Assembly: GCA_964472015.1 (NCBI GenBank)
Contig: CAYYIP010000007.1
Coordinates: 1 to 64,000 of the forward strand
Length of the DNA stretch: 64,000 nt
Reading direction: 5' to 3'
From: JAAYTD01 sp964472015
GTDB taxonomy: Bacteria; Bacteroidota; Ignavibacteria; Kapaibacteriales; UBA2268
The notes under the pieces are model-generated. The model did not search any database and was not told the origin of the DNA. It worked only from the letters and a program-made list of their open reading frames with translations. Made by a program: the position numbers and the translations under genes. Shown one piece after another: positions 18,338-27,494 of this stretch. Positions within the stretch are counted from its first letter, which is position 1; the number at the start of each line of letters is the position of its first letter.

Positions 18338-18368
18338 AAAGAACTTGTTTCTATACAAGTTCTTTTTT
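18338..18368 (+). terminator. Terminator after rpsT-tRNA-Arg(ACG)
   Basis: AAAGAACTTG (18338-18347) and its perfect complement (18356-18365) around an eight-base loop, continuing into TTT. Confidence 0.8.
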
Positions 18369-18450
18369 GTTTTATTTATTTATAAATTATGAATCGAGTT
18401 ACAAAATATTATTTCTATTGTTTAAATAAAATTATATAAGAATAGAAAAA

Positions 18451-18648
18451 ATCTGCATAATTCATCTGTTCTAAAAAGAATTAGACAGAGTAGAAAAAGG
18501 AAGCTTTATAATAGAGCGAATAAGAGAAATTATTAAAAATTGCAATTAATTTATTAAAAATTACAATTAATTTATTAAGAATTACAATTAAATAGTATTC
18601 GTGCAGCAAATAGAGTAGCTGCAAAAGGTGTTATACATAAAAATAATC
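18451..18648 (+). pseudogene. Decayed tandem copy of rpsT
   Basis: Strong nucleotide identity to the start of rpsT: CTAAAAAGAATTAGACAGAG is shared exactly, and the following bases through GGAAGCTTTATAATAGAGC differ only at one position. The start codon is gone, a one-base insertion breaks the frame near 18533, and the block 'AATT-CAATTAATTTATTAA' is present three times. The middle of the gene is lost, and the 3' part jumps from ATACATAAAAATAAT into the downstream spacer. In intact rpsT this 15-base word occurs twice (18072-18086 inside the gene, 18156-18170 after it), so an 84-base deletion between the two explains the missing C-terminus and stop. No protein can be made. Confidence 0.9.
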
Positions 18649-18668
18649 TAATATATATATATTAGATT
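18645..18668. repeat. 24-base perfect palindrome before the second tRNA-Arg
   Basis: AATCTAAT, ATATATAT, ATTAGATT is fully self-complementary and ends four bases before the tRNA. The first tRNA has only a degenerate version of it. It could be a hairpin left from the duplication or a processing signal. Confidence 0.5.
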
Positions 18669-18672
18669 ATAT

Positions 18673-18746
18673 GCATCCGTAGCTCAATTGGATAGAGCAT
18701 CTGACTTCGGATCAGAGGGTTGGGGGTTCGAGCCCCTCCGGGTGTG
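18673..18746 (+). tRNA. tRNA-Arg (anticodon TCG)
   Basis: 74 bases, clearly a copy of the tRNA at 18204 but with anticodon loop CTTCGGA (TCG), read as CGA and by wobble CGG and perhaps more. T stem GGGGG/CCCTC and D stem GCTC/GAGC are better paired than in the ACG copy; one acceptor change (A-C-C to A-T-C) makes a T-G pair. Discriminator G, no encoded CCA. Confidence 0.92.
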
Positions 18747-19052
18747 CTATATTTTTAAAGAATATCAATATTTACTTATCATCAATCCTGTTCTATTTAT
18801 CAAAAAACATATAAAAATTAATTTTACTATATTTTTTTAATTTTTTTTTATTTTTATATTGTATATTTGTATTTGGATAAGAAATTATAAAAAAGAATTA
18901 AATTAAATAATTATACTAATATGTTATCTTAAAATATTAAGAAGAATTAATGTATTAAAAGATATTAAAAGATATTAAAAGGAAGTTAAATTTTATTTTA
19001 CATTAATATATTTTTATTATTTTTAGCTTTGTTATAAATTTATTTAAGCATT
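18747..19052. other. AT-rich gene-free stretch
   Basis: Contains TATATTTG at 18862-18869, compatible with a -7 promoter box for the next gene though without a good -33 box, and a short GATATTAAAA tandem (about 18958-18981). Nothing else is seen. Confidence 0.4.
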
Positions 19053-19850
19053 ATGTTGTTATCGAAATTAGTTAAAATTATAATAAAAAATTCAATAATT
19101 TATTTTGTATTATTTTTATATTTATTTTTATATGAAACTAATGCACAAGGTTTTCAATGGCAATATTCGGCACGTTTGCCTGTTGAAATTCCTAAATTTT
19201 ATTATGGTATTAATTTTAATTATGGTATTGTTAGTTCAAATGGTAGTTTTAATTTTTCAGAAGATGGTATAATATGCCCTAGTTTTAAGAATGGTACAGG
19301 AGGAGTTTTATCTTTTGGATTAAATGGTGAATATTGGGATAATAATCAAATTGCTTATGTTTTTTCTGTTAATTATTTAAAATATAATATATTTTGTAGT
19401 TTTATTGACTATGTACCGATATCTAATACTGTAACAGCATCGTATGAAGATAAACTAAAACTAGATTTTTCTAATATATTATTAAAAGCTGGATTAAAAT
19501 ATAGAATTTTAAATTCTCATTTTCATATTGGAGCAGGAATTGATTTTGGCGCTGCTTTTAATAGTACTTTTGCAGTAACAGAAAAAATTATCGGGCCGGA
19601 TAATATGCCACCTTTTTCTACTAATCCTCCTTCTTATGAACGTGATATTATAAATGGAAATTTCGATAAACTAAATATATTTGTTTTTTATCCTAGTATT
19701 AGTATTGGGTATGACTTGCAAATTGGTCGTGGGAAATATATAACACCAACTATGTCTTTATATATCCCTCTTTTTGATTTTACTAAGAATGATAATGTTA
19801 AAAATTTATTATTATTATTTGGAATAAAATCAAGTTTTAATTTTTTATAA
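19053..19850 (+). CDS. Outer-membrane beta-barrel-like protein
   Basis: A 265-residue exported protein. A long hydrophobic N-terminus (about residues 12-30, ending TNAQG) serves as signal sequence. The rest alternates hydrophobic and polar residues with Gly/Asn turns and aromatic ends (FYYGINFNYGIVSSNG, GVLSFGLNGEYW, HFHIGAGIDFGAAFN, SISIGYDLQIGRG) and finishes in FGIKSSFNFL, a terminal aromatic beta-signal. This fits an 8-10-stranded outer-membrane barrel of the Bacteroidota 'porin family' type. Substrate or role unknown. It is convergent with the next gene, with only 40 bases between. Confidence 0.7.
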   Translation: MLLSKLVKIIIKNSIIYFVLFLYLFLYETNAQGFQWQYSARLPVEIPKFYYGINFNYGIVSSNGSFNFSEDGIICPSFKNGTGGVLSFGLNGEYWDNNQIAYVFSVNYLKYNIFCSFIDYVPISNTVTASYEDKLKLDFSNILLKAGLKYRILNSHFHIGAGIDFGAAFNSTFAVTEKIIGPDNMPPFSTNPPSYERDIINGNFDKLNIFVFYPSISIGYDLQIGRGKYITPTMSLYIPLFDFTKNDNVKNLLLLFGIKSSFNFL

Positions 19851-19890
19851 ATAATATTTATTATTTATACTTATCTATATTTTTAATTAT

Positions 19891-22800
19891 CTACCTCATA
19901 ATAATTAAGTTTTTTGTTTTAATAATATTAGAGTTATTTATAATTTTTATATTATAACTTCCATTACTTAAATAACTAACAGGGAAATTTATTTCATTGT
20001 TACCTTTTGTTAATTGCACGTCTTGTGTAAGTACTAATTTACCTATTGTATTAAATAATTTTATTGTTACTTTTGTACTAGTGTCAGAGATAAATTTTAT
20101 TTTTAATTCGTCTTTGAATATAATTTCATTAATAATAGTTTCTATGTGATAATTATTAATTTTATTATATACATTAGTGTTACCACAATATCCATATATA
20201 TTAAATTTACCTTCTTCTTGCGTTATTTCGCATATTTTATCTGTTAATATATCAAAATTTTTAAAACGTATGGGTGTTTCGTTTGGATATGATAAAAGTG
20301 CTATTCCATGAATTTCTAAAAATTTATTTCTATTGTTTAATATCGTTTGTGCAATATTGCTATTTATACTACCTTTTATACCATCATTAATAGAAAAATT
20401 AAATTCTATTTCTTCTTTTATGTTATTATATATTATATATAATTTTTCAGGATAGAATAGTAAATTATCCATATCTATTGTGAAATCTATAGCTTGTGCA
20501 TTTATCTCTGATGATACAGTATCAGTAATAAAAGCGCTAATTATTGCTGTGTTTCCTGGTATAGCTTTTGTTGTATCAAATTTTATTGGTATTATATATT
20601 TCTCTATAGGTACAGTTGCACTTAATGTAATGCTATCATTAACATTACAACTACGTTCAATATTTAATAATATTTTTCCATCATATATATTAGTTTCTGG
20701 GCCCGAGAATGAAATATAAATTTTTTCAGAACTATTTTTTTGTATTAATAAAGGTAGAATTACATTACTTGTAAAGTATATATTTGGTTGAATATTAAAA
20801 GTTGTTAAATATACATCAAATAAAGAAGAATTTGTTATTTCAACTTCCATTGTTTTTTGATGGTTTTTCCATACTTCACCGAAATTTATTATTTTATCAG
20901 ATATAGTAATTTTTATTGAATCTGTTATTGAATATAATGTAACATCAAAACTTTTTGGACATACTTTATTTTTTAATATTAATTTAGTTGTATTATAATT
21001 TGGTAGATCTATAACTTTTGAAGGTGTAAAAATTATATCTAATAACTCTTTTGAAAGTGGTTTTATGATAATGGTATCTTTATTAAATTCATAATAATCA
21101 GGAATATCAGACGAGGCTATAAATAAAGTGTCTTCTAGTGTTCCATTATTTATTATTTCTAAATGTTTTATTATAGCTGAATCACAGTTTTCTGATATAT
21201 CAAAATTTATACTTTTTTCATTTATTATTGTATTACTTTTTCTAAATTCATTTTGAAAATAAATAGTATCAAATCTTGTTTCTTGTGTATTGTCATTAAG
21301 CATTTCAAATATAATAGAATTATTAAAGTTTCCTTCTTTATCATCTATATTATTATATGAAACAATAATTCTTATTTTTTCTACTTGATTTATTTTTAGT
21401 GGTAAATTCGGGCACTCTAATATATTATATTCCGGTTCATTTTTTGTAAAGTTTAATGAAACAAATGTATAAGGCTGAGTATTAGTAACATAAATTGTAT
21501 CATAAATTATACTATTTTCACAAGTTGTATAATGTGAAAATGTATGTACGGGATCACCTTTTATGTCTGTGTATTCCAAATTATTGTTAACAAAATCAAT
21601 TAGAATTGGAATATTTAAAGTATCAGTGCATTCACTTTTTAAATAAACTAATATGTTTCCTTTATAAGTAAATTCAGTATCTGAAATAGCTTGAAAAGAT
21701 AAAACTTTTTTACCACTTGGTGATAAATAAATTGGAAATGTATTTAATAATTCTATCTTAGCATTTTGTACATTTGGTTCTATTATAGCAGAATCTATTC
21801 TAATAGTTTGTACAGAATTAGAAGTTAAAGTTATATTATATTCTTTAAGTATATTGATATTTAATAAATCATTTATTTCCTTAGGTTCAATAGTTACATC
21901 ATTTGTTACTCCTTGTCCATTTAATACTAATTTAAGAGTATCATTACAAGGTGTTAAAGTTACAATAATTGTATCTTTAAATAATCCTACTTTATATGGT
22001 GTAAAACTAATAATATAGTTTGATTTTTGAGCAGGATCAAGATATTTAGGTGCCTGTTTTACATCAAATCCTTTTAATACATCTTGTTCTATTATATTGG
22101 TTAAATCAAATTTTTGATTACCTAAATTTTCTATTTCTTTCATTAATGTTATTGAATTTCCTACGCATATATATCCAAAATTAAATTCCAAGATATTATT
22201 ATTTAATTTATTCTTTTTAAATATTGCATTAAATTTTATTCTTTTAGGTGCTTCCGAGGTTATTCTTTTTGTATCATTACTTGTTATTAATAATTCACCA
22301 CTTAATGTATCTAAGTCATTTGAATATAAATATAATAATAGTGTATCAGTTGACTTAGGTTTAATAGTAGTAGGTAATGATTTATTATTTGATAGTCCTA
22401 GTATTTTTACTTGTCTATTTAAAGTTATTGGATTTAATTCATTACTATCTTGTATACTAACTTTGTATACTTCTAAATCATATGTTCCAATATTTTCAAT
22501 AGGAATTTTTATTGTTGTATCATTTTTACAAATAATGTTTATATTATATTCTTTTTTTACATTTATAATAGGTGAGACACCATTTACTTTTAATACAATT
22601 GTTTTTGTTTCATTACAGGGCGAGAATGTAAAAGTATAAGTTACATACGCTATTCCTGTATCACGAGGTGATATTTTAAATTCCATTTTATTGTTTGTAT
22701 CATTTGGATGTACTGTAAATGGAATTTTCGTACTAGCAGAAATATTAGTGAAATCAAGATTATTTGTACTACATTTATATCCTATTATAGTGTCACCAGA

Positions 22801-24273
22801 TTCTGAAAACCATTTTAATGTTCTATAACTATTTGTTTTTACAAACACATCTCCAAAATCAATTGTATCTTGATCTGCATATGTAGTAAATTCTTTTAAT
22901 GCTCCTTTATAGTATATAGTATCTATATGTGTTATTTGTTCATCGTACGGATGTAATTTTATAATAATAGAAAAATAATGTTCTCCAACTTCTTTTGGAG
23001 CATATTTTACAATTATCTTTGTTTCATTACATGCAGGTACAGGAAAATATAAATAATCGGGCTTTATTATTGAGTAAAATTCATTATTTTCTAAAATTGA
23101 TATATCTAATGTTGAACTTTCAAAATTCATATTTTTGACAGTTACTGTATCATATACTGTTGCAATAGTACAACTATCTCCAAAATCTACAGTATCTTTA
23201 TTTACTAACATCTTAGATGAATTATTGAGTTTATAAATATTATCACCTACAACCCATCCAAAATCTGGGCCAATAAAAAACATATCATCTAGATTATCGT
23301 AATCTTCTATGCCACAGTTTTTTAATTTCCAAGTTATACCGCTATCATTTGTATGATAAATTCCTTTATTTGTGCCACAAACCCAGCCTTCAGAACTACT
23401 AAGTAAGAAAGCACCATACATAGGATAATGTGTAGTATAATTTCTCCAAGTAGGATATGGATGGTCTATATTAATAGAAAAACGCATACCACCATCTTGT
23501 GCTCCACCTGCACAATCGTTTCCTGAGTAAGGGACCAATATTGAATTATTATAATGAGTTATTTCTTCTTGCCATGATAAAATGTTGCTTGTTTGAGATA
23601 ATATATTCCAAGTATCACCAAAATTTGTTGTTTTCCAAATTAATCCACTACTTGATGCATAACCAATACCACTAGAATATACAATAATATCTGTTAGACC
23701 AGAATAATAATTTGTGCTTCCATTTAATGGAATAAATGATAATGAGTTTGGAGTCCAAGTTGCTCCGCCATCTGTTGTTCGCCATATAATTCTATTATTT
23801 TTTATAGAATGCGTATCTGCAGGTAAACAACCACCGCCTGCTACAAAGATTGTATCACGGTTTAGCATAAAACAACCCCAAATGTCTATATCGCCATTAT
23901 AAACTAAATTATTTATATAAGTTATTGAAGTCCAAGTTGCACCACCATCGGTTGATTTGAAAATACCATCGGGTCCTGAACAGAATCCATATTCTGTATC
24001 TATAAAATGTACACTTTCTAGGAACCAGCCGGGTAATGTACTAACATTCCAAGTTGCACCACCGTCAGTAGTTCTTGCTACACGTCCTAAATAATCACTA
24101 TAACTTCGACCACATATCCATCCATTTGTAGGATTTAAAAAATAAACATCTAACCATTGTACTAAATTAGCAGACGATGGTAGATTTTTTACTTTTTCCC
24201 AATATTTAGCATTTAAAGGAATGTTGCAAATCCATATTATAAAAAGAATTATAAATAGTATTTGTTTTTTCAT
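19891..24273 (-). CDS. Giant secreted YCF48/BNR plus anchor-D-like protein, T9SS tail
   Basis: A 1460-residue surface protein. Signal sequence 1-22. Residues about 30-360 form a beta-propeller of YCF48/BNR type: the blade word TTDGGATW or STDGGATW recurs at least three times, with related TTNFGDTW and TNDSGITW. From about 370 to 1250 there are some six to eight repeated Ig-like units (VDFGDSC, TIDFGDVF, LEFNFGYICVGNS, INFGEVW, each leading a sandwich with 'PxxxG'), resembling choice-of-anchor-D/ASH-like modules. The last 75 residues (ELKIKFISDTSTKVTIKLFN to GSYNIKIINNSN) are a T9SS sorting domain. A role in adhesion or in the extracellular matrix is likely but not shown. Confidence 0.82.
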   Translation of the reverse strand: MKKQILFIILFIIWICNIPLNAKYWEKVKNLPSSANLVQWLDVYFLNPTNGWICGRSYSDYLGRVARTTDGGATWNVSTLPGWFLESVHFIDTEYGFCSGPDGIFKSTDGGATWTSITYINNLVYNGDIDIWGCFMLNRDTIFVAGGGCLPADTHSIKNNRIIWRTTDGGATWTPNSLSFIPLNGSTNYYSGLTDIIVYSSGIGYASSSGLIWKTTNFGDTWNILSQTSNILSWQEEITHYNNSILVPYSGNDCAGGAQDGGMRFSINIDHPYPTWRNYTTHYPMYGAFLLSSSEGWVCGTNKGIYHTNDSGITWKLKNCGIEDYDNLDDMFFIGPDFGWVVGDNIYKLNNSSKMLVNKDTVDFGDSCTIATVYDTVTVKNMNFESSTLDISILENNEFYSIIKPDYLYFPVPACNETKIIVKYAPKEVGEHYFSIIIKLHPYDEQITHIDTIYYKGALKEFTTYADQDTIDFGDVFVKTNSYRTLKWFSESGDTIIGYKCSTNNLDFTNISASTKIPFTVHPNDTNNKMEFKISPRDTGIAYVTYTFTFSPCNETKTIVLKVNGVSPIINVKKEYNINIICKNDTTIKIPIENIGTYDLEVYKVSIQDSNELNPITLNRQVKILGLSNNKSLPTTIKPKSTDTLLLYLYSNDLDTLSGELLITSNDTKRITSEAPKRIKFNAIFKKNKLNNNILEFNFGYICVGNSITLMKEIENLGNQKFDLTNIIEQDVLKGFDVKQAPKYLDPAQKSNYIISFTPYKVGLFKDTIIVTLTPCNDTLKLVLNGQGVTNDVTIEPKEINDLLNINILKEYNITLTSNSVQTIRIDSAIIEPNVQNAKIELLNTFPIYLSPSGKKVLSFQAISDTEFTYKGNILVYLKSECTDTLNIPILIDFVNNNLEYTDIKGDPVHTFSHYTTCENSIIYDTIYVTNTQPYTFVSLNFTKNEPEYNILECPNLPLKINQVEKIRIIVSYNNIDDKEGNFNNSIIFEMLNDNTQETRFDTIYFQNEFRKSNTIINEKSINFDISENCDSAIIKHLEIINNGTLEDTLFIASSDIPDYYEFNKDTIIIKPLSKELLDIIFTPSKVIDLPNYNTTKLILKNKVCPKSFDVTLYSITDSIKITISDKIINFGEVWKNHQKTMEVEITNSSLFDVYLTTFNIQPNIYFTSNVILPLLIQKNSSEKIYISFSGPETNIYDGKILLNIERSCNVNDSITLSATVPIEKYIIPIKFDTTKAIPGNTAIISAFITDTVSSEINAQAIDFTIDMDNLLFYPEKLYIIYNNIKEEIEFNFSINDGIKGSINSNIAQTILNNRNKFLEIHGIALLSYPNETPIRFKNFDILTDKICEITQEEGKFNIYGYCGNTNVYNKINNYHIETIINEIIFKDELKIKFISDTSTKVTIKLFNTIGKLVLTQDVQLTKGNNEINFPVSYLSNGSYNIKIINNSNIIKTKNLIIMR

Positions 24274-24470
24274 ATTTATTTCTCTTTTTATTTTTATTAA
24301 TTAAAATTAGATGAGACTATATAAAATTATATAAAAAATATTATAAAAAATTATATTTATTAAAATAATTAAAATAATTTCTCTCTTAATATAAGAATAT
24401 TTTTTATAATAATTATTAATATTAATATATTTTTTTAATTTTTATTAATTTTTTATTATGTGGCAATAAA

Positions 24471-25289
24471 TTATAGAGTTATAAATTCGGGTGTATCAAC
24501 TGCAAATCCAAGGAATTTATGAGCTAATTCATAGAATTGATTTGGAATATCAGTTACATAAAATTTTATATTATATTTTATAGCAAATTCTTGTCGTTCG
24601 GGCTTTAATAATTTATTTTCTGCTAATAACCGTAAAGCAGTTACTGCAGCTTGTTCGCCTGTATCTATTTGAATAACATTAGGCATAATTTCTAGGAAGT
24701 TACGAGTAAGTAGGGGATAATGAGTACATCCTAAAATAATAGTATCTACATTTTCATTAATAAGTTTTTGTAAGTAATCTTTTACTATTAATTTTGTAGC
24801 TGGATGTTCAAGCATTCCTTCTTCAACTAGTGGTACAAGCAATGGACATTCTTGTGATATTACCTTAATAGAATTTTTATTTGTTATTTGATTTATAGTA
24901 TTTAAATACGCATTACTTGCAATAGTAGCACGTGTTCCTATTATTCCAATTTTATTATTTTTTGTACTATGCAAAGCAGCTTTTGCAGCGGGATATATCA
25001 TACCTATTACAGGTATTCCTTTTGCAATATTTTTAACTGTTTCTAGTGCAACTGCTGATACGGTATTGCAAGCAACTACTATTAATTTTACATTTTTATC
25101 AATAAGGAAATTAGTACATTCTTTTGCATATTGTTGCAAAGTATTATTAGATTTATTTCCATAAGGTACTCGGCCGGTATCTCCAAGATATATGTAATTT
25201 TCAAAAGGAAGAAATCTAATTAACTGCTTTAATACACTTAATCCACCTATTCCGGAGTCAAATACTCCTATTGCGCCATCAACTAACAT
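24471..25289 (-). CDS. murI: Glutamate racemase
   Basis: A 272-residue cytosolic enzyme making D-glutamate for peptidoglycan. The two catalytic cysteines are Cys74 (VVACNTVSAVA) and Cys188 (ILGCTHYPLL), with the N-terminal GVFDSGIGGLSVL supplying Asp11 and Ser12. Length is normal. A bidirectional-looking hairpin at 25335-25380 separates it from rplY, so it probably has its own promoter. Confidence 0.96.
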   Translation of the reverse strand: MLVDGAIGVFDSGIGGLSVLKQLIRFLPFENYIYLGDTGRVPYGNKSNNTLQQYAKECTNFLIDKNVKLIVVACNTVSAVALETVKNIAKGIPVIGMIYPAAKAALHSTKNNKIGIIGTRATIASNAYLNTINQITNKNSIKVISQECPLLVPLVEEGMLEHPATKLIVKDYLQKLINENVDTIILGCTHYPLLTRNFLEIMPNVIQIDTGEQAAVTALRLLAENKLLKPERQEFAIKYNIKFYVTDIPNQFYELAHKFLGFAVDTPEFITL

Positions 25290-25336
25290 AAATACAAAAT
25301 AATATCAAAAAAAAATAATATACAAAAATAAAACTA

Positions 25337-25378
25337 AAAAAGATTTACAATATAAAAAAATATATTATAAATCTTTTT
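25337..25378 (-). terminator. Terminator between rplY and murI
   Basis: AAAAAGATTTA (25337-25347) pairs with TAAATCTTTTT (25368-25378), and the stem continues inward with one mismatch. T tracts occur on both strands, so it could act in both directions; on the minus strand it would end the prs-rplY transcript. Confidence 0.7.
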
Positions 25379-25418
25379 ATTAAATTAACTGAAACTGAAT
25401 AAATTAATTAAAAGAATA

Positions 25419-26021
25419 TTATTCTTTTCCACTTTCATCTTGGTTTTCTGCTGATGTATCATCTGCAGCCTTACCTTTTGGATTATTTACAGAACAAATA
25501 AGTGAATCCATTGGTAAAGAGTATTCAATTCCTTCAAGGTTAAGGTCATTCAAATAAATAGCATGTCCTATATCAAGTTTTGATATATCTATTTGAATAG
25601 AACTTATAAGATATTTTGGGAGACAAGTTATTTTAAATTTATGGAATACTTGCTGAAATCTTCCACCTTTTCTAACACCAATTGGTTGCTCTCCAATAAA
25701 TTCTACTGGTATACTAATAGTTACTTTTCTATCTTCTACAATACCTAATAAATCAAAATGAGTAATTTTATCTGTAACGGGATCAAATTTTACTTCTTTT
25801 AGTAAACATTTTTCTTGTTGCCCTTCGATATCCAAATTAACAAGTTTGATATTAGATGTATAAACTATTGGTTTTAAATCTTTAAGATTAGCTGAAATAT
25901 TTATTCCTTTATTATTTTTTGAATAAAAAACACCTGGAACTTTATTTTCATTACGTAGTCGCTTGGATATTTGCTTACCTACTTCTCTTTTAGTAACTTT
26001 TAAATTAACTTCTTGTAACAT
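25419..26021 (-). CDS. rplY: 50S ribosomal protein L25/Ctc
   Basis: A 200-residue two-domain L25 (Ctc/TL5 type) that binds 5S rRNA. The N-terminal L25 domain is at about 1-90 (KRLRNENKVPGVFYSKN, the usual G(K)xxxRxLRxxGxVPGVxYG pattern), and the C-terminal beta domain at about 95-185 (VSIPVEFIGEQPIGVRKGG, HAIYLNDLNL). An acidic tail with Ser and Asp/Glu closes it. It lies 20 bases after prs and is probably co-transcribed, an order common in bacteria. Confidence 0.95.
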   Translation of the reverse strand: MLQEVNLKVTKREVGKQISKRLRNENKVPGVFYSKNNKGINISANLKDLKPIVYTSNIKLVNLDIEGQQEKCLLKEVKFDPVTDKITHFDLLGIVEDRKVTISIPVEFIGEQPIGVRKGGRFQQVFHKFKITCLPKYLISSIQIDISKLDIGHAIYLNDLNLEGIEYSLPMDSLICSVNNPKGKAADDTSAENQDESGKE

Positions 26022-26041
26022 TTTATTTAATTTCCTATTTA

Positions 26042-26980
26042 TTATCTTGCTATATCAAATAAAGAACTAATAGATCGATTGTCATAAGTACGTAAAATAG
26101 CTTCGCCTATTAATTCACCTATTGAAATAACTTCTATTTTTTTTATATTTCTTTTTAGAGGTATTGTATCAGTTATGAATAATTTATCTATACCATAAGA
26201 ATTTTCTATTAATTCTAGTGCTTTTCCTGAAAAAACAGGATGTACAATAGTACCATAAATTTGTTTAGCGCCTTTATCTTTTAGAGCTTCAGCACACTTA
26301 ACAAATGTAGTACCTGTATCTATCATATCATCTACAATTAAAACATTTTTATTTTCTACTTCACCAATAATTGTTGATATTTCAGCTAAATTATGTGCTG
26401 GTCGTCTTTTATCTACTAAAACAAGCGAACCATTTAATTTTTCAGAATAAGATCTTGCTGTTTTAAGACCTCCGACATCTGGCGAAGCAACTGCTAAAGG
26501 TTGTAATTGTAATTTTTGTAATTTTTTATAAATTACAGGCGCTGCATATAAATGATCTACAGGGATATCAAAATATCCTTGTATTTGTGAAGAATGTAAG
26601 TCTACAACTAACACTCTATCAGCACCTGCATTAACTAATAAATTAGCTACAAGTTTTGCTGTTAATGAAACGCGAGGCTGATCTTTTCTATCTTGACGTG
26701 CATATCCAAAATATGGAATTACAGCTGTTACACGTTTTGCTGATGCACGTTTTGCCGCATCTATTAACATTAATAATTCCATTATGTTATCAGAAGGTGC
26801 TGTTGTAGATTGAATAATAAAAAGATCTACCCCTCTAATATTTTCTTCATATTTAACCCAGATTTCTCCATCGCTAAAATTTCTTATGGAGGTAAGAGTT
26901 AAGGGCATTCCTAAATAGTTTGCAATTTTTTCTGCTAATTGGATATTAGAACGCCCCGAAGCAATTTTTAAATCTTGCAT
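26042..26980 (-). CDS. prs: Ribose-phosphate pyrophosphokinase
   Basis: A 312-residue enzyme making PRPP from ribose 5-phosphate and ATP. Seen: FSDGEIWVKYEENIRG near the N-terminus, the ATP-binding YFGYARQDRKDQPR, the Mg-PRPP word VLVVDLHSSQIQGYFDIPVDH, the catalytic flexible loop (SLVLVDKRRP) and the PRPP loop VLIVDDMIDTGTT. Length is typical. It follows tRNA-Gln by 47 bases on the same strand and leads into rplY. Confidence 0.97.
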   Translation of the reverse strand: MQDLKIASGRSNIQLAEKIANYLGMPLTLTSIRNFSDGEIWVKYEENIRGVDLFIIQSTTAPSDNIMELLMLIDAAKRASAKRVTAVIPYFGYARQDRKDQPRVSLTAKLVANLLVNAGADRVLVVDLHSSQIQGYFDIPVDHLYAAPVIYKKLQKLQLQPLAVASPDVGGLKTARSYSEKLNGSLVLVDKRRPAHNLAEISTIIGEVENKNVLIVDDMIDTGTTFVKCAEALKDKGAKQIYGTIVHPVFSGKALELIENSYGIDKLFITDTIPLKRNIKKIEVISIGELIGEAILRTYDNRSISSLFDIAR

Positions 26981-27027
26981 TGGAATTATATATTGTAATT
27001 AATTAGTAAATAATACTAGAAAAAAAG

Positions 27028-27100
27028 CTGAGGCGGTAGGGATCGAACCTACGAAATGCCGGACCCAAAACCCGGTGCCTTACCACTTGGCTACACCTCA
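27028..27100 (-). tRNA. tRNA-Gln (anticodon TTG)
   Basis: 73 bases on the minus strand. Acceptor TGAGGTG pairs with CGCCTCA, including the U1-A72 pair and discriminator G73 expected for tRNA-Gln. Anticodon stem CCGGG/TCCGG with loop TTTTGGG gives TTG. A CAAAGATA at 27177-27184 (minus-strand TATCTTTG, a -7-like box) may start its transcript. Confidence 0.93.
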
Positions 27101-27494
27101 GTATGTACTTGTTTTATATTTTATTTGTTGATTATGATCATTGATTATAAAAAATCAATTTTTGATTATCATCAAACAAAGATATACAAACTTAATACTT
27201 TTTAAATTTATATACAAAAAAAATTTTATTTTTTGTCTTAATGTTTTGAAAAATAAAAAAAGAGGAATTATTATTATAGAGTTATTTAATATAATTTAAT
27301 TTTTAATAACAATTTACTTTTATTATTTATTTATTATTATCTTTGTATTTTTGATTGTTTACTTAAATCATAAAAATAATAAAAAATAATATTAATATAT
27401 AAAATAATATAAATATATAAATATTATGTATAATAAAATAAGTTTTTAAAAATAAAATTATATTTAATGTATTAACTAAATAAAAAGGTATTTT
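27101..27494. other. Divergent intergenic region between tRNA-Gln and fumarase
   Basis: About 390 AT-rich bases without a gene. It holds an imperfect palindrome at about 27127-27175 (TTGATTATGATCATTGATT against AATCAATTTTTGATTATCA), a minus-strand -7-like box (TATCTTTG, 27184 to 27177) that could serve tRNA-Gln, and a plus-strand TATCTTTG (27338-27345) that could serve the fumarase gene. Neither has a good -33 element, so these are suggestions. Confidence 0.4.

Noticed and set aside
18451..18648. Functional second rpsT
   Set aside because: No start codon, frameshift and lost 3' half; only a pseudogene.
27061..27080. tRNA-Pro(TGG) reading of the tRNA at 27028-27100
   Set aside because: A seven-base loop TTTTGGG puts TTG at positions 34-36, and the U1-A72 pair with G73 is typical of tRNA-Gln.
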